From an uncultured Draconibacterium sp. (lineage in GTDB: Bacteria > Bacteroidota > Bacteroidia > Bacteroidales > Prolixibacteraceae): 64,000 nt of DNA. The position numbers were made by a program, and so were the translations under genes. Shown here piece after piece: positions 43,149 to 51,702 of the stretch (positions within the stretch are counted from its first letter, which is position 1; each line of letters begins with the position of its first letter). The notes beneath the pieces are model-generated. The model saw nothing but the letters and a program-made list of their open reading frames with translations, was not told where the DNA came from and did not search any database. The stretch is taken from NCBI RefSeq assembly GCF_913063105.1, contig NZ_CAJXYQ010000006.1, positions 62,001 to 126,000 of the forward strand. Direction: 5' to 3'.

Positions 43149-45218
43149 ATGACAGATACAAAAAATAAAAAAGACCAAAACAATCTGAACAACCCGTTCG
43201 GGAAATTAAATCCCAAGAAAAACGATGGTAAACCTCCAAAATTTAATGCTTACTGGATTTATGGAATTATTGCCGTAGTATTTCTTATTGTTCAGTTTTA
43301 CATCAGCAACAGCCGTGGCCCGGTTGATACCTCGTGGCCACAGGTAAAACAAATGCTCCAAAACGGAGATGTTGAGCGCATTGTAGTTATTAACGAAAAA
43401 ATTGCCCGTATTTACCTAAAAAAGGATCGGGTTAAAAATTACGAATCGCAATTTGAAGGCAACTTCTCGAAACCTTCAGACTTAGGACCACACTTTAAAT
43501 TAAACACCGGGCCAATTGAGAAATTTGCTGAAGACCTTACCGTTGCGCAAGAAAGCACGCCCGACAAGGTTTTCCCGGTATACGAAGATGAAACAAACTG
43601 GGCACGCGACATAATTTGGTCTATCGGGCCATTTATACTTATAATTCTGCTTTGGTGGTGGATTTTCCGCCGAATGAGCCGGGGTGGTGCTGGTGGTGGT
43701 GCCGGTGGAATATTTAATGTGGGTAAATCGCAGGCCAAGGTTTTTGATAAAGACCAGCGCGTATCAACCAACTTTAAAGATGTTGCCGGACTCGCAGAAG
43801 CCAAACAGGAAGTGGAAGAAATTGTAGAATTCCTGAAAAGCCCGGCAAAATATACCAAGCTCGGAGGAAAAATTCCAAAAGGAGCACTACTTGTTGGCCC
43901 TCCGGGAACTGGTAAAACATTATTGGCCAAAGCTGTTGCCGGCGAAGCAAATGTGCCATTTTTCAGTATGTCGGGGTCCGATTTTGTTGAAATGTTTGTG
44001 GGGGTTGGAGCTTCGCGCGTACGCGACCTCTTTAAACAAGCCAAAGAAAAAGCACCGTGTATTGTATTTATTGATGAAATAGATGCCATTGGCCGTGCCC
44101 GTGGACGGAACCCGAATATGGGATCGAACGATGAGCGCGAAAATACGCTGAACCAGTTGTTAACCGAAATGGATGGTTTTGATACCAACAGTGGTGTAAT
44201 AATTCTGGCAGCAACCAACCGTGCCGATATCCTCGACCGTGCATTAATGCGCGCCGGGCGTTTCGACCGTCAAATACATGTGGAATTGCCCGACCTGAAC
44301 GAACGTGGCGAAATATTCAATGTACACTTGCGTCCGCTAAAATTAAGCGAAGAAGTTAAAGTTGATTTTCTGGCAAAACAAACTCCGGGTTTCTCGGGTG
44401 CCGATATTGCCAATGTTTGTAACGAAGCTGCGCTGATAGCCGCTCGTAAAAACAAAGATGCTGTTACCAAGCAAGATTTTCTGGATGCCGTTGACCGGAT
44501 TATTGGCGGACTGGAAAAGAAAAACAAAATAATTTCGCAGGAAGAGAAAAAAACCATTGCCTACCACGAGGCCGGACACGCTACCATTAGCTGGCTGTTG
44601 GAACACGCCCACCCACTGGTAAAAGTAACCATTGTACCGAGAGGTAAAGCTCTGGGTGCTGCATGGTACCTGCCTGAAGAAAGATCGATAACCACCAAAG
44701 AACAATTGCTTGATGAAATGGCATCGGCATTGGGAGGACGTGCGGCAGAAGAAATTACATTTGGTAAAATTTCTTCGGGCGCACAAAACGATTTGGAAAA
44801 AGTTACCAAACAGGCCTATGCCATGGTAAGTATTTTTGGGATGAGTGAAAAAGTTGGAAACGTGAGTTACTACGACTCTACCGGCCAGTCGGATTATTCC
44901 TTCACTAAACCGTACAGCGAAAAAACAGCAGAACTGATTGACGAAGAAGTTAAAATACTTATCGATAGTCAGTACGAACGGGCCAAACAGGTTTTAAAAG
45001 ACCACACTGAAGGTCATACAAAACTGGCCAACCTGCTGCTTCAGCGCGAGGTAATTTTTAGCGAAGACCTGGAAGAGATTTTTGGCAAGCGTCCCTGGGA
45101 TAAAAAACATGTTATCTCCGAAAACGGCAACGGCGACCAGGTTGTTGATGCTGAAGAAAAAGCGCAGGAAGAGCCTAAAGCTGACGAGAATTCAGAAAAG
45201 GAATCAACAAAAGAATAA
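43149..45218 (+). CDS. ftsH: ATP-dependent zinc metalloprotease FtsH
   Basis: Membrane AAA+ protease for quality control of membrane and short-lived proteins. The 689-residue protein has two membrane helices (about 36-55 and 155-175) flanking a periplasmic domain, then a Gly-rich linker, the Walker A motif GPPGTGKT, Walker B FIDEIDA, the second region of homology with [20 protein letters not shown], and the zinc site HEAGH. The C-terminal tail is acidic and variable. The next gene begins at the base after its stop codon. Confidence 0.97.
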   Translation: MTDTKNKKDQNNLNNPFGKLNPKKNDGKPPKFNAYWIYGIIAVVFLIVQFYISNSRGPVDTSWPQVKQMLQNGDVERIVVINEKIARIYLKKDRVKNYESQFEGNFSKPSDLGPHFKLNTGPIEKFAEDLTVAQESTPDKVFPVYEDETNWARDIIWSIGPFILIILLWWWIFRRMSRGGAGGGAGGIFNVGKSQAKVFDKDQRVSTNFKDVAGLAEAKQEVEEIVEFLKSPAKYTKLGGKIPKGALLVGPPGTGKTLLAKAVAGEANVPFFSMSGSDFVEMFVGVGASRVRDLFKQAKEKAPCIVFIDEIDAIGRARGRNPNMGSNDERENTLNQLLTEMDGFDTNSGVIILAATNRADILDRALMRAGRFDRQIHVELPDLNERGEIFNVHLRPLKLSEEVKVDFLAKQTPGFSGADIANVCNEAALIAARKNKDAVTKQDFLDAVDRIIGGLEKKNKIISQEEKKTIAYHEAGHATISWLLEHAHPLVKVTIVPRGKALGAAWYLPEERSITTKEQLLDEMASALGGRAAEEITFGKISSGAQNDLEKVTKQAYAMVSIFGMSEKVGNVSYYDSTGQSDYSFTKPYSEKTAELIDEEVKILIDSQYERAKQVLKDHTEGHTKLANLLLQREVIFSEDLEEIFGKRPWDKKHVISENGNGDQVVDAEEKAQEEPKADENSEKESTKE

Positions 45219-45833
45219 ATGGCATCGGCACGGGAGGAAATACTAAAGCGGCTCGAAAATGCTGTTCATCCGGAACCGGAAATGCCTGATTTTGATGCTC
45301 CCGTTTACCACACTATAGATAAAGCTTTAGATCTCACCTTTAAAGCAAATCTGGAAGCAGTAAACGGGAGCGTTTATATATGTAAATCGCAACAAGAGCT
45401 TACCGAAAAGCTCAGAACACACCTTGAAAACATCGCTGATTCAGCTATATTCTGTGCAGAAAAAAAGCTACAAAACCTTTTAACCCAGAGCAATATTAAA
45501 CATCAGAATTACCGTGAAGAAGCTACAACTATGGAAGTTGGAATTACTTCGTGTGAATTTCTGATTGCACATACGGGCTCGGTAATGGTAAGCTCGGCAA
45601 TGGAAGGAGGTCGGCAAATGTCGGTGTACCCGCCCCAACATGTTGTAATTGCCCAACAAGAACAACTCGTAGATTACCTTGGCACGGCATACGATAAAAT
45701 ACAGCAAAAATATATCGATCAGCTTCCCTCGCAAATTACGCTGGTAACCGGCCCCAGCCGAACCGCTGATATTGAAAAAACGCTGGTAATGGGAGCACAC
45801 GGCCCCCGCGAGTTACACGTATTTCTGTATTAG
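45219..45833 (+). CDS. LutC/YkgG-type LUD-domain protein
   Basis: 204-residue protein with a LUD fold. The C-terminal signature GPSRTADIEKTLVMGAHGPRELHVFL is diagnostic. In other bacteria LutC acts with LutA and LutB in lactate oxidation, but those partners are not visible here. In Bacteroidota a lone copy after ftsH is frequent and its role unclear. It follows ftsH without a gap. Confidence 0.86.
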   Translation: MASAREEILKRLENAVHPEPEMPDFDAPVYHTIDKALDLTFKANLEAVNGSVYICKSQQELTEKLRTHLENIADSAIFCAEKKLQNLLTQSNIKHQNYREEATTMEVGITSCEFLIAHTGSVMVSSAMEGGRQMSVYPPQHVVIAQQEQLVDYLGTAYDKIQQKYIDQLPSQITLVTGPSRTADIEKTLVMGAHGPRELHVFLY

Positions 45834-45870
45834 CTTCACTTTATTTAACTTATTCGAAACCATATTTTGT

Positions 45871-45878
45871 TAACTTTG
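45871..45878 (+). promoter_or_regulatory. Candidate -7 element before the DUF2007 gene
   Basis: TAACTTTG matches TAnnTTTG and ends 4 bp before the ATG at 45883, so the transcript would be leaderless or nearly so if it is used. Confidence 0.42.
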
Positions 45879-45882
45879 CAGC

Positions 45883-46092
45883 ATGGAACCAGGTTGGGAA
45901 GAAATTTACATGACGGCACATGAATACAAAGCCGAGATGGCCAAAGACCTTCTGGAAAGTGCAGGAATAAAAACAGTTTTACTAAATCAGCACGATTCAG
46001 CCTATCAGAATTTTGGAGAGTTTAGATTATACGTTGCAAAAGAAAACAGAACCGAAGCCATAAACCTAATCAAAGATTTAAAAGGTGAGTAA
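45883..46092 (+). CDS. DUF2007-family small protein
   Basis: 69-residue protein with the ferredoxin-like PII-type fold expected of DUF2007: WEEIYMTAHEYKAEMAKDLLESAGI, then strands ending in FRLYVAKENRTEAINLI. Annotated elsewhere as a putative signal-transducing protein; no function known. Its last codons overlap the GTG start of cdsA by 8 bp, which suggests translational coupling. Confidence 0.82.
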   Translation: MEPGWEEIYMTAHEYKAEMAKDLLESAGIKTVLLNQHDSAYQNFGEFRLYVAKENRTEAINLIKDLKGE

Positions 46093-46912
46093 TATTGTAA
46101 AACGAGCTTTAACGGGTATTATTTATGTTGCTATTATGCTGGGTGGAACACTACTGCATCCTATTGTTTTTGCAGTGGTTTTTGCAGCATTGTTATTTTT
46201 TACGCAATACGAATTTTATGCCCTGGTAGAGAAAGCCGGTCATCATCCATCGCGAATTATTGGAAGTATCTTTGGGGTCATCTTTTTTCTGGTTTGTTTT
46301 GCCCTTTCGAACGATTTTCTTCCACGTCAGTTTGGCTTTAGCTTCATCCCTATAGTGGTTATCCTGCTGATTGTTGAAATTTTCAGAAGCAATAAAAACA
46401 CGCTTGAGAACGGAGGATTTAGCACCTTGGGGTTTGCCTACATTGCATTACCGTTTAGTTTAATGAATTTTGTTGTGCACACCACTGTAAACGGCGAAAA
46501 CACCTTCTATCCGTGGATTATGGTAGGTGTTTATTTTATTTTGTGGATTAATGACTCGGGAGCTTACCTTGTAGGCACAAAATTTGGCAAACATAAAATG
46601 TGTAAAAATATTTCGCCGGCAAAATCGTGGGAAGGCCTGATTGGCGGTGCAGTGCTTGCCGTAATTATGGGCATAACAAATGCGGTACTGTTTCAGGCGG
46701 TAAGCATGATTAGCTGGATTGTTATTGCACTGCTTACCGTGGTATTCGGAACATTGGGAGATTTATTCGAATCGAAGATAAAACGCGAAATTAATGTGAA
46801 AGACACCGGAACAATACTACCCGGGCATGGCGGTTTTTTAGACCGCCTCGACAGCCTGCTGTTTGTTATTCCAGCCATTTTTATTTGGCTAATTTTTACC
46901 GGTAACGTTTAA
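46085..46912 (+). CDS. cdsA: Phosphatidate cytidylyltransferase
   Basis: Makes CDP-diacylglycerol from phosphatidic acid and CTP for phospholipid synthesis. The 275-residue protein has about eight helices and the family signature near the C-terminus (SPAKSWEGLIGG; GDLFESKIKREINVKD; PGHGGFLDRLDSL). The start is GTG at 46085, overlapping the stop of the preceding gene by 8 bp. The pathway's next enzyme, pssA, follows 11 bp downstream. Confidence 0.95.
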   Translation: MSNIVKRALTGIIYVAIMLGGTLLHPIVFAVVFAALLFFTQYEFYALVEKAGHHPSRIIGSIFGVIFFLVCFALSNDFLPRQFGFSFIPIVVILLIVEIFRSNKNTLENGGFSTLGFAYIALPFSLMNFVVHTTVNGENTFYPWIMVGVYFILWINDSGAYLVGTKFGKHKMCKNISPAKSWEGLIGGAVLAVIMGITNAVLFQAVSMISWIVIALLTVVFGTLGDLFESKIKREINVKDTGTILPGHGGFLDRLDSLLFVIPAIFIWLIFTGNV

Positions 46913-46923
46913 ACAACTCACTC

Positions 46924-47670
46924 ATGAGATCAGTGATAAAACAAATACCCAATTTTATTACCACACTTAACCTCCTCTCAGGAATTATAGCCACTTTTTT
47001 TGCTATTGACGGACACCTGATTTGGGCCGGAATTTTTATCTGTGCAGCATCAGTATTTGATTTTGCCGATGGATTGGCAGCCCGGGCTTTAAAAGCTTAT
47101 TCGGAAATAGGCAAACAGCTCGACTCACTGTCAGACCTGGTTTCGTTTGGCATAGCGCCCGGTGCCATTTTATTTACGCTCCTGGAATTTTCATTGTTTG
47201 AAACCAATCAGCCAATTCACGAAATAAGCGGCGAATGGTACGAGTGGCTCATCCTGTTTTCGGCCTTCCTGATTCCGGTATTTGGTGCACTAAGGTTGGC
47301 AAAGTTTAATGTACTGCCCGATAACGAACCCTTTTTTAGAGGATTGCCTATCCCCTCGAATGGTATTTTTTGGGCATCATTGGGATTAATGCTCGAGTTT
47401 CCTAAATACCACGAATATTTTCAAATTATATATTCCACCAAAAACCTGGTTATTCTGTGTGTTTTTATGGCAGGAATGATGGTTATTAACTTACCAATGT
47501 TTTCGTTAAAAGTAAAGAACCTTCGTTTTAAAGAGAACTGGTATCGCTACCTGTTTCTTTTGCTGGCCTTGGTTTTATTGCTTGCTTTTAACGTGTACGG
47601 ATTGGCACTGGTTATTCTGCTGTACATCGTTTTAAATGTTTTCTTCTACCTGTTTAAAGTAAAATTTTAA
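46924..47670 (+). CDS. pssA: CDP-diacylglycerol--serine O-phosphatidyltransferase
   Basis: Converts CDP-diacylglycerol and serine to phosphatidylserine, the precursor of phosphatidylethanolamine. The 248-residue membrane protein carries the CDP-alcohol phosphotransferase motif in DFADGLAARALKAYSEIG followed by KQLDSLSDLVSFG (D-G-x2-A-R-x8-G-x3-D-x3-D). About eight helices. It directly continues the pathway of cdsA and ends the plus-strand run. Confidence 0.94.
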   Translation: MRSVIKQIPNFITTLNLLSGIIATFFAIDGHLIWAGIFICAASVFDFADGLAARALKAYSEIGKQLDSLSDLVSFGIAPGAILFTLLEFSLFETNQPIHEISGEWYEWLILFSAFLIPVFGALRLAKFNVLPDNEPFFRGLPIPSNGIFWASLGLMLEFPKYHEYFQIIYSTKNLVILCVFMAGMMVINLPMFSLKVKNLRFKENWYRYLFLLLALVLLLAFNVYGLALVILLYIVLNVFFYLFKVKF

Positions 47671-47679
47671 CAAAAGAAA

Positions 47680-47805
47680 AGCCTCTGAAAACGGAAGAAA
47701 AATATTTTCCCGAGGGAAAGATTAATAATACGCCATGACAAATTGACTTCCGAAACCAGAGGCTAATATCTTTTATTCATAACTTAAAACGCAGTTAAAA
47801 ACTGC
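47680..47805. terminator. Composite hairpin region between convergent transcripts
   Basis: AGCCTCTG (47680-47687) pairs with CAGAGGCT (47757-47764), and after a 4/4 internal loop CGGAAG (47692-47697) pairs with CTTCCG (47747-47752). Inside lies a tight hairpin TTTCCC-GA-GGGAAA (47706-47719). A further hairpin GCAGTT-AAA-AACTGC sits at 47791-47805. The region separates pssA (plus) from the NtrC-like gene (minus) and probably terminates one or both. Confidence 0.5.
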
Positions 47806-47873
47806 ATTAGTTACATAATTAACAACAAATAGGGAAAGATGTTTGAGGGAGTATGTAATTAATTGAAATAAAA

Positions 47874-49037
47874 CTATTTCAAAGGAGCTGCAAATTTGAG
47901 CACATCGCTGTCGTTAATCTCTTTATCGCAAAGAATAATCAATCTTTCGATAACATTTCTAAACTCACGAATATTACCTGTCCAGTTTATTTTTTGGAGC
48001 TCTTTTATTGCCTTTGCTGTAATTGTTTTCTCTTGCATGCCATACTCGTTACAAATTTGCTGAATAAAATGGCCGGCTAACAAAGGAATATCTTCAATGC
48101 GATCGTTGAGCGTTGGCACATGAATTAAAATTACACTTAAACGATGGTATAAGTCTTCTCTGAATTTATTTTCAGCAATCTCTGTCGCCAGTTTTTTATT
48201 GGTTGCTGCCACCACCCGCACGTCAACTTTTATATGCTTATCGCCACCTACGCGGCTAATAATACTTTCTTGCAATGCCCGTAATACTTTAGCTTGCGCC
48301 GACAAGCTCATATCTCCAATTTCATCAAGAAAAAGTGTTCCTCCGTTGGCTTGTTCAAACTTACCTTTACGTTGTTTTACCGCTGATGTAAAGGCACCTT
48401 TTTCGTGCCCAAACAGTTCGCTTTCTATCAATTCAGATGGAATGGCAGCACAATTCACTTCTACAAAAGGCCCAGCCGACCGATTGCTTTGATCGTGAAT
48501 GCGTCGGGCAACCAGTTCTTTTCCCGAGCCGTTTGCCCCGGTAATTAAAACACGTGCATCGGTAGGAGCCACCCGGTCGGCCATCTCAATAATTTCAGTT
48601 ATGGCCTTCGATTCACCGATAATCTGAAATTTCTTATTTACTTTTTTCTTTAAAATTTTGGTTTCAGTTACCAGGCTTGATTTGTCCATGGCATTCCGGA
48701 TGGTTATAAGCAAGCGGTTTAAATCAAGCGGCTTTTCGATATAATCGAAAGCCCCCTTTTTTATCGAGTCAACTGCCGTATCGATATTTCCGTGGCCCGA
48801 TATCATTACAACCGGAGTATCGGGCGCTAAAACTACAAGGCGCTCCAGTACTTCAATCCCATCTAATCCAGGCATTTTTATGTCGCAAAGTACGATGTCG
48901 TACTCTGCCGATCGTATTTTTTCAATTCCTTTCGCGCCGTCTTCTGCTAAATCTACTTCGTATTTTTCGTACTCAAGAATATCTTTTAAGGTATTACGGA
49001 TACTCCGCTCGTCGTCTATAACCAGGATTTTTGACAT
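47874..49037 (-). CDS. NtrC-like response regulator lacking the DNA-binding domain
   Basis: 387-residue two-component regulator. Residues 1-120 are a receiver with phospho-acceptor Asp52 (LCDIKMPG). Residues about 140-370 are the AAA+ sigma-54-interaction domain, with Walker A GANGSGKE and Walker B GGTLFLDEIGDM. The sigma-54 contact loop, usually GAFTGA, reads GAFTSA. The protein ends soon after the AAA+ lid (DSDVLKFAAPLK), so the C-terminal Fis-type helix-turn-helix is absent; I see no frameshifted remnant downstream. It lies beside the sulfur operon but behind that operon's terminator. No cognate kinase is adjacent. Confidence 0.87.
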   Translation of the reverse strand: MSKILVIDDERSIRNTLKDILEYEKYEVDLAEDGAKGIEKIRSAEYDIVLCDIKMPGLDGIEVLERLVVLAPDTPVVMISGHGNIDTAVDSIKKGAFDYIEKPLDLNRLLITIRNAMDKSSLVTETKILKKKVNKKFQIIGESKAITEIIEMADRVAPTDARVLITGANGSGKELVARRIHDQSNRSAGPFVEVNCAAIPSELIESELFGHEKGAFTSAVKQRKGKFEQANGGTLFLDEIGDMSLSAQAKVLRALQESIISRVGGDKHIKVDVRVVAATNKKLATEIAENKFREDLYHRLSVILIHVPTLNDRIEDIPLLAGHFIQQICNEYGMQEKTITAKAIKELQKINWTGNIREFRNVIERLIILCDKEINDSDVLKFAAPLK

Positions 49038-49105
49038 GTATATTTGTTTTTGTTTCTGTTGTAAAAATAACTATAGCCGAGCGCTTAACAAAAATGATTC
49101 CAAAT

Positions 49106-49140
49106 AAAAAAATCCTGAAGTTGAAATACTTCAGGATTTT
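49106..49140 (-). terminator. Intrinsic terminator of the sulfur operon
   Basis: A perfect 13-bp stem (AAAATCCTGAAGT at 49109-49121 with ACTTCAGGATTTT at 49128-49140) encloses a 6-nt loop. Read on the minus strand it is followed by more T residues (49106-49108). It lies 37 bp after the last gene of the minus-strand operon. Confidence 0.85.
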
Positions 49141-49176
49141 ATAGAATATATTGGTATTTTAACTACAAGCGGTTTA

Positions 49177-49815
49177 CTAACAGCCCCCGGCTGCAATATT
49201 CGATTTTTTGCGTCGTCGCACCTCTACCGGTTTATTTTCTGAATCAGAAAAAAGTTCAGAACCTTCTTTGGGTGCAGCCATGTCGGCATAATCAAACTTT
49301 GGAAAGCCGCTATAATAAGCATCGTCATCCATCGTTGAATACAAATCATCTTTATGTTCGTTATAGTACTTATAACCACCCAATAAAAGTTTCATATTGT
49401 CGAATCCAACCTGATGAAAAAACAACCATGGGCCATTGGCCTGCAATTCATCTTCGCCGTACAGAATTATGGTAGTTCCCATCTCTTTAAGAGCCTTTAA
49501 CCGTTCAATATTCTCGGGAAATGTTAAGGTGTTGGCCGATAAATTCTCGGCACCGGGAATGTGCCCCTGTCCGAAAACGAAGTTATCCCGGATATCAAAA
49601 ATTACAATACTATCGGGTTTATCAGCAATAATTTCTTCAAGCTCCCACGGATAAACATAATCTTCCGACATCAGCAGGGCATCAACACTTTCGTTCATGC
49701 TCTTTTCGTAATTCAACAATGGTTTTGGCATGGTTAAAAAACCAATTAGCAGAATAACCACAAATATTGCTACTGCAATTAAAGTTCTCCACGGGTTTAT
49801 TTCATGTATATGCAT
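49177..49815 (-). CDS. Membrane-anchored rhodanese-like protein with AAGGC C-terminus (copy 1)
   Basis: 212-residue protein: an N-terminal membrane helix (about residues 11-30), a rhodanese-like domain (about 55-165; VIFDIRDNF, GHIPGAENLS) and a tail ending VRRRKKSNIAAGGC. The catalytic loop lacks the Cys of active rhodaneses (IILYGEDELQANG). The only cysteine in the whole protein is its last residue. The tail is almost the same as that of the next gene upstream. The domain is probably periplasmic. The operon handles sulfur compounds, so the terminal Cys may carry sulfane sulfur, which is inference. Last gene before the terminator. Confidence 0.8.
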   Translation of the reverse strand: MHIHEINPWRTLIAVAIFVVILLIGFLTMPKPLLNYEKSMNESVDALLMSEDYVYPWELEEIIADKPDSIVIFDIRDNFVFGQGHIPGAENLSANTLTFPENIERLKALKEMGTTIILYGEDELQANGPWLFFHQVGFDNMKLLLGGYKYYNEHKDDLYSTMDDDAYYSGFPKFDYADMAAPKEGSELFSDSENKPVEVRRRKKSNIAAGGC

Positions 49816-49840
49816 GGTAATAATTTTACTGATTTAGATA

Positions 49841-50452
49841 TTAGCAACCTCCGGCTGCCACATTTGTTTTTTCTCTGCGACGCACCTGAACCTGAACATT
49901 TTCGCCATCAGGGGCAAGTGTTGCGGCACCGGTAAAATAAATTTGAGCACCACGGCGGAAAGCGTAGGCCTCAAATTCACTTTTTGGAGCATCTTCATTT
50001 GGTGGTAAGGGATCGATAATCGTTTGCATCCAGCAGTTGATACCGCCTTTTAATACATAGGTGCCTTTGTACCCCAGGCGTTTGGTTAACACCCAAGTTT
50101 GATCGGCACGAATATCGTCGTTTGAAACAAAAACTACTTTTACACCCGGTACACCAAAATACGACAGGTTTTCTTCATCCAGCAGGTTTTCGAGCGGAAC
50201 ATTTACCGATCCCGGCAATGCGTATTCCTCGAATTCTCCCTCCGGCCTTACATCAACCATTAATAACGAGGGGTCGCCCTGGATAATCATTTTTGCCACC
50301 TGATCGGTAGTAACATACCGGCTTGGTTGAATAATTTCCTGCAACAGCTCCTCGGGAGCAATCTGTTTTGGTTCATCGCTGGTGGTTAAAAATAAGGTTC
50401 CGGCTGCCAGCACCAGCATTACTATGGTTAGAAAAATATAATTTCGGTTCAT
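49841..50452 (-). CDS. Membrane-anchored rhodanese-like protein with AAGGC C-terminus (copy 2)
   Basis: 203-residue paralogue of the next gene downstream. An N-terminal membrane helix (about residues 4-22) precedes a rhodanese domain (LLMVDVRPEGEFEE, ALPGSVNVPLENLL). The catalytic loop reads VFVSNDDIRADQ, again without the expected Cys; a different Cys lies in GGINCWMQ. The protein ends VQVRRREKTNVAAGGC. A longer frame begins at TTG 50476, but the ATG at 50452 puts the membrane helix at the N-terminus. Co-encoded with two YeeE/YedE half-transporters and a molybdoenzyme. Confidence 0.8.
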   Translation of the reverse strand: MNRNYIFLTIVMLVLAAGTLFLTTSDEPKQIAPEELLQEIIQPSRYVTTDQVAKMIIQGDPSLLMVDVRPEGEFEEYALPGSVNVPLENLLDEENLSYFGVPGVKVVFVSNDDIRADQTWVLTKRLGYKGTYVLKGGINCWMQTIIDPLPPNEDAPKSEFEAYAFRRGAQIYFTGAATLAPDGENVQVQVRRREKTNVAAGGC

Positions 50453-50516
50453 GTCATTTAAATTATCAATTCTCAAATTGCGTGAATAGATTCAATTCGA
50501 ATACTGCATTGCAGGT

Positions 50517-51119
50517 TTAGAATTTATATTGTTTCATGTTTTTCCGAACACGCTTTTCAATAAGCATGGTTCCCCAAAATGCTGCCAATGCCACAAAAGT
50601 AAATGCAAACGCAAACCACGGAGCAGGAATTCCGGTTAACTCGGTAAGTGTAACATTTCCAAGATAACCGCTATCAAAGAAACCCTCAAAAAGCGGGTAA
50701 GTTAAGGAGAACAGGAAAATTCCCACGAACAATCCTACCGTAAAAAATATCGCATCAAGTTTACCAATGGCTATTCCGGTAAAACTGGTGCCGGGGCAAT
50801 AGCCTCCAATAACAAAACCAAAGCCCATAATTACTCCGCCAACAATCATTGGTGTTAAATAGGTTGGAAGTATAAATATTTGCGATAAGTCGAGCCAGCC
50901 CACATAGTCAAAATACATAAGTCCGACCATGGCAACAATAAGGGCGGTAAAAAACACACGCAAAACAACAAAGTTATATCCGTAAAAAACACCGGCAAGG
51001 TTACGTGAAGAAGAAAACCCGGATGCTTCAAGAATAAATCCGAAGGCAATGCCGAGTAAAATTGCAATTACAAAATCCCAGCCTTCGCCAATTATACCAT
51101 TAGGAATTAAAGGTCCCAT
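50517..51119 (-). CDS. YeeE/YedE (TsuA-like) half-transporter, C-terminal-half type
   Basis: 200-residue membrane protein with about five helices. The motif GFVIGGYCPGTSFTG with its Cys matches the substrate channel of YeeE/YedE proteins, where conserved cysteines in the membrane relay thiosulfate. Full-length members fuse two such halves; here the halves are two genes. It has a normal partner 25 bp upstream (51145-51681). Substrate is likely a reduced sulfur compound. Confidence 0.83.
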   Translation of the reverse strand: MGPLIPNGIIGEGWDFVIAILLGIAFGFILEASGFSSSRNLAGVFYGYNFVVLRVFFTALIVAMVGLMYFDYVGWLDLSQIFILPTYLTPMIVGGVIMGFGFVIGGYCPGTSFTGIAIGKLDAIFFTVGLFVGIFLFSLTYPLFEGFFDSGYLGNVTLTELTGIPAPWFAFAFTFVALAAFWGTMLIEKRVRKNMKQYKF

Positions 51120-51144
51120 TTTTTCTAAATTTTTTGTTTGTTTA

Positions 51145-51681
51145 TTATATCCAAAGTTTTCTGAAGAAATAAGCTACTGCATAGCCGGTGCCAAAAATGG
51201 CAAACATTACAATTACGCCACCTAAGGCAAATGTAGCGCTTCCACTTAGTGCTGCACCGCTGGTACATCCGCGCCCAAACTGGCTGCCAATACCAAATAA
51301 TGCACCACCAATTACTGCTAAAAGAAGTCGTTTCCGGCTGGTAATTCGCGGACCATGATCGGTTCTGATTTTCTTCATACGACCAAAAACAATTCCCGAG
51401 AAAATACCTCCCAATAAAATTCCAAGCGATTCAAAAACCAGCCAGGTGTACATAGGCGAATGATCATCGCTAACAAATTGTTTCATGTAGGCATTAGCTT
51501 CGGTAGCGTTTGGAGCAACAGTATTTGCCGTTGTAACTACCGCACTTTTTACGGCACCACTGGCTCCAAGTCCGCGGCCGGTAATAAATACAGTTACAAG
51601 AATAAGTAATCCGAGTAAAACGCCTCCCAAATACGGATTAATGTATTTGGGTTGTTGTATTGTTGTTTTTTCTGAACTCAT
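51145..51681 (-). CDS. YeeE/YedE (TsuA-like) half-transporter, N-terminal-half type
   Basis: 178-residue membrane protein with about four helices and the motif GIGSQFGRGCTSG, the other conserved Cys motif of the YeeE/YedE fold. Paired with the gene at 50517-51119 it would rebuild a complete channel. It lies between the NrfD subunit of a molybdoenzyme (21 bp upstream) and its partner half. Confidence 0.83.
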   Translation of the reverse strand: MSSEKTTIQQPKYINPYLGGVLLGLLILVTVFITGRGLGASGAVKSAVVTTANTVAPNATEANAYMKQFVSDDHSPMYTWLVFESLGILLGGIFSGIVFGRMKKIRTDHGPRITSRKRLLLAVIGGALFGIGSQFGRGCTSGAALSGSATFALGGVIVMFAIFGTGYAVAYFFRKLWI

Positions 51682-51702
51682 ACTTTTTGTTTAAAAAATT
51701 TA

